Shown here in pieces: positions 57,918-64,000 of a DNA stretch of 64,000 nucleotides. This stretch comes from Haliscomenobacter sp. (GTDB taxonomy: Bacteria > Bacteroidota > Bacteroidia > Chitinophagales > Saprospiraceae). The notes beneath the pieces are model-generated. The model saw only the letters and a list, made by a program, of their open reading frames with translations, was not told the DNA's origin and did no database searches. The position numbers and the translations under genes are program-made. The stretch lies in assembly GCA_016713275.1 (NCBI GenBank), contig JADJPL010000005.1, positions 62,001 through 126,000 on the forward strand, written 5' to 3'. Position 1 is the stretch's first letter, and each line of letters begins with the position of its first letter.

Positions 57918-58838
57918 ATGGAATTTGGCAAACTAGACGATATCCGTGAGGTCGATTTCTCCCTGCCGGAAGACCCGCGCTGGAATGAAGGCGTCTTTCA
58001 GGAAATGGGGGCTTCAACGGCCCCGGTCTGGCATACCGGATGTACGGGATGGGCCATGAAGGAATGGGCAGGCCATGTGTATCCGTCCGGGAGTAAAAGC
58101 CAGGACTTTTTAACCGAATACGGGAAGCAATTCAACACCATCGAGTTAAATGTTACCCACTACCAAATTCCTAACCCGGAAACCATCCAGAAGTGGAAAG
58201 AGCAAACCCCTGCTGATTTTCGATTTTGTCCTAAAGTGTATCAAGGGATAAGCCACAGCAGGAATTTGGGCATCGGTTCCGGGCAAATCGAGCAGTTTTG
58301 CCGGTCAATTGAGGGGTTATCCGACCGGTTAGGTCCTTGTTTTTTACAGTTGCCTCCGGGGTTTGGGCCTGAATCCCTGGATCTTCTGGCGTCTTTTATG
58401 GAAAAATGGCCTCAAAGCCTGGCTATTGCGGTGGAATTCCGGAACCAGCGCTGGTTTGGCGCCCCCGGGGCGATAAGGAGGGCAGCCGAGCTGTTGCACG
58501 GCGTTCATGCGGGCATGGTAATCACAGATGTAGCCGGAAGAAGAGACGTACTCCACATGTATGCTTCGGCGCCGTTTGCCCTTATCCGCTTTGTGGGCAA
58601 TGGCCTTCACCCTACCGATTATACCAGGGCGCAGGATTGGGTCGTCCGACTGGGGCTATGGATACGTAAAGGAATACGCGACGTATATTTTTTCGCCCAT
58701 GAACCCGGCAACTTGCTGGCGCCGGAGCTGGCACAATTTGTTACCTTGCAGGTGGAAGAACATTTACCTTCTGTGCATACCCGCGGCCCTCTATTTGTAA
58801 CGCCTCCGGGAGGAAACCAACTGGGCCTTTTCGGGTAA
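57918..58838 (+). CDS. DUF72 TIM-barrel protein
   Basis: From ATG 57918 the protein has 306 residues. The family pattern is clear: HTGCTGWAMKEWAGHVYPSGSKSQDFLTEYGKQFNTIELNVTHYQIP, FRFCPKVYQGISH, LGPCFLQLPPGFGP and the end YFFAHEP. DUF72 (YecE) proteins are TIM-barrel enzymes or regulators of unknown activity. The longer in-frame upstream extension is not family-like. Confidence 0.85.
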   Translation: MEFGKLDDIREVDFSLPEDPRWNEGVFQEMGASTAPVWHTGCTGWAMKEWAGHVYPSGSKSQDFLTEYGKQFNTIELNVTHYQIPNPETIQKWKEQTPADFRFCPKVYQGISHSRNLGIGSGQIEQFCRSIEGLSDRLGPCFLQLPPGFGPESLDLLASFMEKWPQSLAIAVEFRNQRWFGAPGAIRRAAELLHGVHAGMVITDVAGRRDVLHMYASAPFALIRFVGNGLHPTDYTRAQDWVVRLGLWIRKGIRDVYFFAHEPGNLLAPELAQFVTLQVEEHLPSVHTRGPLFVTPPGGNQLGLFG

Positions 58839-58986
58839 ATCGCTTGTTCCCTGCGAACAAAGGGCGCCTTTGCGGCGTCCTGTTAAACTGAATCCAAACA
58901 AAAGAAAACAAAGCAGCGATAGACGGTCACTTGAAAAAGGGCGTTATTATGCGGAGATCAAGCCGAAGGGCGCCAGAATAATCCAT

Positions 58987-61161
58987 ATGTTAACCGAAGT
59001 TCTCCCAGCCGTGGTACAAATTGATTGGAAACCCATACCGGACGTATTACAGACAGAGAATGGCCTCCCGTTCATCCATCGGGACATCAGTTGGCTGTCT
59101 TTTAATTATCGTGTCCTTCAGGAAGCCCTGGATCCAGGCGTTCCCCTCTTCGAGCGGATCAAGTTCCTGGCGATCTATTCGTCCAATCTGGACGAATTTT
59201 TCAAAGTACGAATGGCGTACCACCTGTACTTACTCCGCGTTGGAAGGAAGACCAAAAGGGAGCTCGACGTCGATCCCAAACTCATCATCAAAGAATTGCG
59301 CCGGATTGTCAACCTCCAGCAGGAATTGTTCAGCCATGTCTTTGACAAGGTGATCACGCCGGAACTCCGAAAGCAGCATATTTACCTGTTGCGCCGATTG
59401 GACCTTAATCAGGAACAAAAACAATTTGTGGAAAACTATTTCCACGACCACCTCCTTCCATTCGTGCAACCTGTTTTGGTCGTAAAAAACAAGATCCGGC
59501 CTTTTCTAAATAACGGCGCCCTTTACCTTACCCTATGGATGCGGGAAAAGAACGATCCGGACCAGAAAAATCACTATGCGCTGGTCAAAATCCCCTCCGA
59601 CCACCTGCCCAGGTTCATTCAGCTCCCAAGCAGTCCGGAGCGAAAAGACCTCATCATGCTGGACGACATTGTGCGGCATAGCGTGTCGTGGATGTTTCCC
59701 GGGTATGATATTGTCGATACCTTTTCTGTGAAGCTCACCCGGGATGCCGAGCTGTATATCGAAGACGAATTTTCCGGCGACCTTCTGGAGAAAATCCGCA
59801 CCAGTTTGGGCAAACGCCATGTCGGGCCCCCCTTCCCGGTTCGTTTTCGACAGGGATATGCCGTTGGAGATGCTGGAGTTTCTCAAAGAAGTACTCGGGC
59901 TCGAAAAAAACGACACCTTAAGGGAAGGGCGGTACCACAACAACTTCGATTTCTTCCGGTTTCCGGATTTTGGCTTGGAGCAGCACAAAAACCTGCCCCT
60001 CCCCCCTCTCCCCTACGCAGCGCTGGAAAACAGCCGGGAATTTTTTGCGGATCTCCGGAAAAAAGAACACCTGCTGCATTTCCCTACCATGCGTACGAAT
60101 CCGTTTGCCGCTTTTTCGAAAAGGCGGCTAAAGATCCCCGGGTTACGCATATCAAACTCACCCAATACCGAGTCGCGCGCCATTCCAGGGTCCTTCAGGC
60201 GCTCATGGCTGCAGCGCTTTCGGGCAAACAGGTTTCGGTATTTGTCGAAGTAAAAGCGCGTTTCGACGAAGAAGCCAACCTGACCTGGGGGGAACGCCTG
60301 GAACAAGCTGGAGTAAAAGTCCATTACAGCTTTCCGGGGCTGAAGGTCCACGCCAAACTGGCCATTATTCGCCGGGTGGAAAAAGAAGGGCCTCAATTTT
60401 ACAGCTATTTATCTACCGGTAACTTTCACGAGGATACGGCAAAAGTATATTCCGACTTCGGGTTGTTCACCACGGATCCAAGGCTTTGCAACGAGGTGCT
60501 GCGGGTGTTTTCCTTTCTGGAAACCGGGCAGGCCCCCGAGTCGGGATTTGAGCATCTGCTCATCGGGCAGTTCAATTTGCGAAGCGGCCTGGAAGAACTG
60601 ATCAATGCCGAAATCGAGATGGCTAAAGCGGGCAAAGAGGCAAAAATCGTCCTCAAAATGAATAGCCTCCAGGACCGGTCCATGATCGAAAAGTTGTACG
60701 AAGCAAGCCGCGCAGGCGTGCAGGTTTTCCTCATCATACGCGGGATTTGCAGCTTGGCGCCGGGCATCAAAGGGCATAGCGAAAATATCCAGGCTATCAG
60801 CATCGTCGACCGGTTTCTGGAACATGCCCGGGTGTTTTGGTTCCATCACGGCGGCGATGACAAAATTTTTCTGTCTTCTGCAGATTGGATGGTGCGCAAC
60901 TTAAGCTACCGGATCGAAAGCGCTTTCCCCATTTACGATCCGGAGAAAAAAGCAGAGCTCATCGATTACCTGTCCATTCAGTTAAGCGATAACGTCAAAG
61001 CGCGCATACTGGACCTGGAGCAAACGAATACGTACAAGAAAGATAATCCAGACATGCCTATCCGCTCCCAGTTGGAGGCCTACTATTACACCAAGCGCAA
61101 GATGGAAAAGCCTGGCGCCAAACCAGGGAGGAATGACCCTTCGGCAAATTTTGGGCAATAA
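58987..61161 (+). CDS. ppk1: Polyphosphate kinase 1 (two compensating frameshifts)
   Basis: From the ATG at 58987 the protein has 724 residues: an N-terminal domain (FIHRDISWLSFNYRVLQEALDPGVPLFERIKFLAIYSSNLDEFFKVRM), a head domain, and two phospholipase-D-like catalytic domains (THIKLTQYRVARHSRV, VEVKARFDEEANLTWGERLEQAGVKVHYSFPGLKVHAKLAII with the phospho-histidine, and SYLSTGNFHEDTAKVYSDFGLF). Between 59833 and 60081 the frame is wrong although no stop appears: one extra C at 59827-59832 is cancelled by a missing T at 60079-60081. The correct frame gives SRFVFDRDMPLEMLEFLKEVLG and YHNNFDFFRFPDFG. It makes inorganic polyphosphate from ATP. Confidence 0.92.
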   Translation: MLTEVLPAVVQIDWKPIPDVLQTENGLPFIHRDISWLSFNYRVLQEALDPGVPLFERIKFLAIYSSNLDEFFKVRMAYHLYLLRVGRKTKRELDVDPKLIIKELRRIVNLQQELFSHVFDKVITPELRKQHIYLLRRLDLNQEQKQFVENYFHDHLLPFVQPVLVVKNKIRPFLNNGALYLTLWMREKNDPDQKNHYALVKIPSDHLPRFIQLPSSPERKDLIMLDDIVRHSVSWMFPGYDIVDTFSVKLTRDAELYIEDEFSGDLLEKIRTSLGKRHVGPPFPVRFRQGYAVGDAGVSQRSTRARKKRHLKGRAVPQQLRFLPVSGFWLGAAQKPAPPPSPLRSAGKQPGIFCGSPEKRTPAAFPYHAYESVCRFFEKAAKDPRVTHIKLTQYRVARHSRVLQALMAAALSGKQVSVFVEVKARFDEEANLTWGERLEQAGVKVHYSFPGLKVHAKLAIIRRVEKEGPQFYSYLSTGNFHEDTAKVYSDFGLFTTDPRLCNEVLRVFSFLETGQAPESGFEHLLIGQFNLRSGLEELINAEIEMAKAGKEAKIVLKMNSLQDRSMIEKLYEASRAGVQVFLIIRGICSLAPGIKGHSENIQAISIVDRFLEHARVFWFHHGGDDKIFLSSADWMVRNLSYRIESAFPIYDPEKKAELIDYLSIQLSDNVKARILDLEQTNTYKKDNPDMPIRSQLEAYYYTKRKMEKPGAKPGRNDPSANFGQ

Positions 61162-61315
61162 GAGAAAAAAAAGGCCCCTCCCGGAATGCTCCAGGGAGAG
61201 GCGTATCCCAAAAACCGATTAACCGTTTATTAACTCTAGCTGAGGTTGTTTTGGATACAAATTTAATAAAATAAATTAATTTAAATATTTATTTTTTCCA
61301 TATTCAATTCTTTTC

Positions 61316-62442
61316 ATGGAATCGCTTCAGGAGCAAAAGGGATGGACGCAGGAGGAGCGTGTCCGCTACGCCCGGCATGCCGTTCTGCCAGGATTTGGAT
61401 GGGCTGGGCAAGAAAAGCTCCGGGCAAGTAAGGTTTTGGTGGTTGGCGCCGGGGGGCTTGGCGCGCCGTTGCTGCAATACCTCACCGCAGCAGGCATTGG
61501 CCGGATTGGAATAGCCGATCCAGACCGGGTATCCCTGAGCAATTTGCAGCGGCAGGTGTTGTTCTCGGTCGAAGATATCGGCGTACTAAAAGTAGACGCT
61601 GCTGCCCGCAGGTTATCGAAACTCAATCCGAATGTTCAATTTGACCTTTACCCTTACGCGATTACCCGGGAGAACGCCCTGGAGCTCCTGGCCCATTATG
61701 ATTTGGTTGCCGATGGAAGCGACAATTTTTCCACCCGCTATCTGGTGAATGACGCTTGCGTGCTGCTGGGAAAACCCCTGGTCTATGCCTCCGTTTTCAG
61801 GTACGAAGGGCAGCTTTCCGTCTTTAATTATACCCATCCAAACGGACGGAAAGGCCCCAACTACCGGAATCTTTTTCCGGTCCCTCCGGAAGCGGGCAGC
61901 GTTCCATCCTGTGTGGAGGGCGGCGTTCTGGGGGTGCTGCCAGGGATTTTAGGGTGTATGCAAGCCAACGAAGTGCTGAAAATAGCTTCCGGAATCGGAG
62001 AGCCGCTTAGCGGGAAATTATGCCTTTTTGACGCGTACTCCCTTTCTCAGCGGATCATTTCACTTCCTGACCAGGACCCCTACCCCGTCACCGAACTGGA
62101 AGATTACGAAGCCTCCTGCGGACCCATTCCCGGGGAAACTCCCGAGATATCCTGCGCCCAGTTTGCCAAATGGCAGGCAGAAGAAAAAATAATCCTCCAA
62201 TTGATCGACGTCAGGGAACCCTGGGAATATGAACAGGAAAATATCGGAGGAACGTTAATTCCTTTAGTGTCTCTGCCTGAAAAAGCGGTGGCCCTTTCGT
62301 TCGACCTCCAACGGTAGTCGTCTGTCAATCAGGGTTCCGAAGCGCAGCGGCCGTCCGGATCCTTCAGGAACAGTTCGGATTCTCGGAGGTTTACAACCTG
62401 ACCGGCGGAATAGACGCTTTCCGCCGGGGTACCCGCAGCTAA
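61316..62442 (+). CDS. ThiF/MoeB-type E1 enzyme fused to rhodanese (one frameshift)
   Basis: The repaired protein has 375 residues. The adenylation domain shows VVGAGGLGAPLLQYLTAAGIGRIGIADPDRVSLSNLQRQVLF, VADGSDNFSTRYLVNDA, and the Cys-containing PSCVEGGVLGVLPGILG. The C-terminal rhodanese has VDVREPWEYEQENIGG and, after adding one G at 62313-62314, VVVCQSGFRSAAAVRIL with the active-site Cys. Such fusions adenylate and thiolate a ubiquitin-like ThiS/MoaD partner. The usual zinc CxxC appears as NYRN, so metal binding is lost. Its stop overlaps the convergent LuxE-like gene by four bases. Confidence 0.87.
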
Positions 62443-63442
62443 ACCGGATGCACCTCCCCGAGCAGGAGATTGCACCCTCTCAAATCGCTATTGTCCAGCC
62501 TGCCCAACACCTGAAACCCTCCGCCAGGATGCTCCTTGCCCAAATCGTCGGTTGCAATGAAGGAAACGGTGTCGAGGTTAGCCAGATCCATGACGTTAAT
62601 GGCGCCGGTTTGCCCTGGTCCTGGTTGGGCAAAGGGATCGTAAAGGTCCCGAAGAACCACCCGCATGGCAGGAGCCGAAAAAAACAACCCTTCTCCCTTG
62701 GAATATGCCTGAGACAGCAATTCCGTCATCCCATATTCTGAATGAATAGCCTCGACCCCAAAGCCTGCCTTTAGCCTGTGGTGGAGATCTTCCCGGGTCA
62801 TTTCTTCTCTCCGGCCTTTCATTCCCCCGGTTTCCATCACGATCAATTCTGGAAAATGCACCGGTACGTCTTCAATCAGGTCCAGGAGGGCAAAACTCAC
62901 CCCAATCAGCACGGTGGGTATCTGCGCTGCATGGTTCGCATGCAGGAGGTTGCGGAGTTTTTCATGCTCGTGGAGAAAAAACCGCTTTGCTCGTAGCGGG
63001 ATTCCCGGATAAAATCTTCGGCCATCAAGACCAGGGATGAATTGGCGCGTTCGAGGTAAGAAGGAAGTAAGGCAAAAAAGCAATATTCCGATGGCTGGCC
63101 ATAGCATTGGGCAAACCCTCTTCTCGCTTGCTCCAAATACCATTCGGGTTCACGAACCGCATGCCTGCTGGGCTCAGCCCCAGTAGTACCGCTGCTGCGG
63201 AACACCATTTGCGGTGTCCATTCCAATGTTTGTACTAAATGGTATTTGAAGGCAGAAATCGGGAGGAATGGGATTGCTTCAAGCTCCTTGACCTCGGCAG
63301 GAACAATGTGCAACAGATCCAAAAACCGGCGATAGACCGGATTGAACGCTGCCTGGAAGGCAAAAACATCCAACGCCAGGTCCTCAAAATCCTGCGGCTG
63401 GCAAACCCGGATCCGTTCTTTTAAAATTGCCCGCTGATCCAT
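62439..63442 (-). CDS. LuxE-like acyl-protein synthetase (one frameshift)
   Basis: The ATG at 63442 follows AGGGAA at suitable spacing and gives 334 residues after repair. The ANL-type motif FRSSGTTGAEPSRH, the HSEYGMTELLSQAYS region and the ATDDLGKEHPGGGFQVLGRLDNSDLRG end are typical of LuxE/PF04443 proteins, which activate fatty acids as acyl-adenylates and pass them to a Cys. A base is missing in the A run 62976-62981; repair joins YEQSGFFLHEHEKLRNLLHANH. No luxC or luxD is adjacent, so luminescence is not implied; O-antigen or secondary lipid modification is more likely. Confidence 0.83.
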
Positions 63443-63483
63443 AGAATTTTCCCTGAAATTGATCAAAAAAGGGTAAATTATCG

Positions 63484-63652
63484 TTTAGACATTAGACGCT
63501 GGCTGTTAGACGTTAGAGATTGGGGAAACCCCGCTCATATTTCGAAAAACGCACATGCCAAGCTTTGTTATTTCATGCTCTAATCCCTAATCCCTCATGT
63601 CCAACGTCTCATGTCCAACGTCTAAAGGCTAACGTCTAATCCTCCACCGTCT
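63484..63652. repeat. Two heptamer arrays in opposite sense between divergent genes
   Basis: A left block runs in units TTTAGAC, ATTAGAC, GCTGGCT, GTTAGAC, GTTAGAG (63484-63524). A right block from about 63577 reads TAATCCC, TAATCCC, TCATGTC, CAACGTC, TCATGTC, CAACGTC, TAAAGGC, TAACGTC, TAATCCT up to the next start codon. The blocks are inverted relative to each other and share the CGTC core with the arrays at 27 and 51.8 kb. Confidence 0.75.
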
Positions 63653-64000
63653 ATGAAAAACAGCGCTTCTTATCTGATGTTTTTTGCCTGGCTAGGCATT
63701 TTATTCCTGTCCACCTGTTCAAAGCCTCCGGTATACCCTCCGGAGCCAATTATCGAGTTTGCCGGCCTCAACCAAAACGCCATAGAGCAAAGCCGGGACG
63801 CCAGCATTCCATTAGACACCATTGAAATCCGGTTTACGTTCACCGACGGCGATGGGGACCTGGGGAGCGAAGACAGCATCAACATCTTTCTCGAAGACAG
63901 CCGCGATGGGACCATCCAATTATTCAAAATCAACCCGATTCCAAAACTTGGAGCAGGGGATGCCTTAACCGGCGAGATTAAAATCCTGCTGACCAACAGC
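63653..64000 (+). CDS. Lipoprotein of unknown function (3' end outside window)
   Basis: ATG 63653 opens a frame that runs off the right edge (116 residues seen). It has a signal peptide with a lipobox-like FLSTC near residue 22, then PPVYPPEPIIEFAGLNQNAI and the acidic FTFTDGDGDLGSEDSINIFLED, a motif that recurs in uncharacterised Bacteroidota surface lipoproteins and resembles a calcium-binding loop. It starts three bases after the end of a heptamer array. Confidence 0.7.
   Translation, partial: MKNSASYLMFFAWLGILFLSTCSKPPVYPPEPIIEFAGLNQNAIEQSRDASIPLDTIEIRFTFTDGDGDLGSEDSINIFLEDSRDGTIQLFKINPIPKLGAGDALTGEIKILLTNS

Noticed and set aside
61171..61204. Hairpin after ppk1 as a terminator
   Set aside because: The stem (GCCCCTCCC with GGGAGAGGC, one mismatch) is real, but no T tract follows on the plus strand; the A tract precedes it. 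Its role is unclear.
62439..63442. Luminescence operon
   Set aside because: Only a LuxE-like protein is present; no luxA, B, C or D homologue is near.

Overview
The window comes from a Bacteroidota chromosome, most likely a Saprospiria-type bacterium with roughly 50-55 % GC. Supporting markers are a gldC gene, a YajC-YbbR pair, DUF1573 and LVIVD lipoproteins, a two-component-propeller/Y_Y_Y histidine kinase, a C39-peptidase ABC exporter with an HlyD partner, and several TAnnTTTG -7 boxes typical of the Bacteroidota housekeeping sigma factor. Species assignment is inference. I see no insertion sequence, CRISPR array, tRNA, rRNA or phage.

Layout. 1-9 kb: end of a PNPOx-like gene, a sortilin/BNR propeller protein downstream of a very large sensor kinase, and a site-2-type protease with CBS domains. 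9-25 kb: a DapA/HOGA-type aldolase, pyruvate dehydrogenase E1 beta, mnmD, an HNH/AP2 protein, ribD, a thioredoxin-like protein, a HerA-like ATPase, a membrane-anchored DNA/RNA nuclease, coaE, photolyase, dnaG, ybbR, yajC, a DUF1573 lipoprotein, aroK and folE. 25-31 kb: a candidate small RNA with its own promoter and terminator, lpdA, and the HlyD plus C39-ABC exporter. 31-46 kb: fmt, acyl-CoA dehydrogenase, an MBL hydrolase, a fused peptide-type ABC ATPase, RNase D, a giant AsmA-like protein, smc and a class V aminotransferase. 46-51.4 kb: an operon of LVIVD lipoprotein, small beta-barrel, ECF sigma factor and an anti-sigma protein that seems to span both membranes; then an esterase and the SRP RNA gene. 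51.4-64 kb: gldC, a heptamer repeat array, a copper-type P-ATPase, biotin carboxylase, a small OB-like protein, a degenerate S24 repressor, tpiA, a DUF72 protein, ppk1, a ThiF/rhodanese fusion, a LuxE-like synthetase and the start of a lipoprotein gene.

Most genes are house-keeping: cofactor synthesis (ribD, folE, coaE, thiF-like), central carbon (pdhB, lpdA, tpiA, accC, acyl-CoA dehydrogenase), replication and chromosome work (dnaG, smc, RNase D, photolyase) and envelope biogenesis (yajC, asmA-like, SRP RNA, gldC). The most system-like locus is the four-gene sigma operon at 46.3-50.1 kb. Its last gene has the layout of the dual membrane-spanning anti-sigma (Dma) proteins known from Bacteroides: short cytoplasmic head, one inner-membrane helix, long proline-rich linker and C-terminal outer-membrane barrel.

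Reading frames are broken in about 20 places by small length errors, nearly all in homopolymer runs and many in essential genes (dnaG, smc, tpiA). Restoring each indel gives a full-length family member whose length is a multiple of three. I therefore treat them as probable sequencing/assembly errors and annotate whole genes across them. One exception is an in-frame TAG in the C39 ABC exporter, which is a substitution and not an indel.
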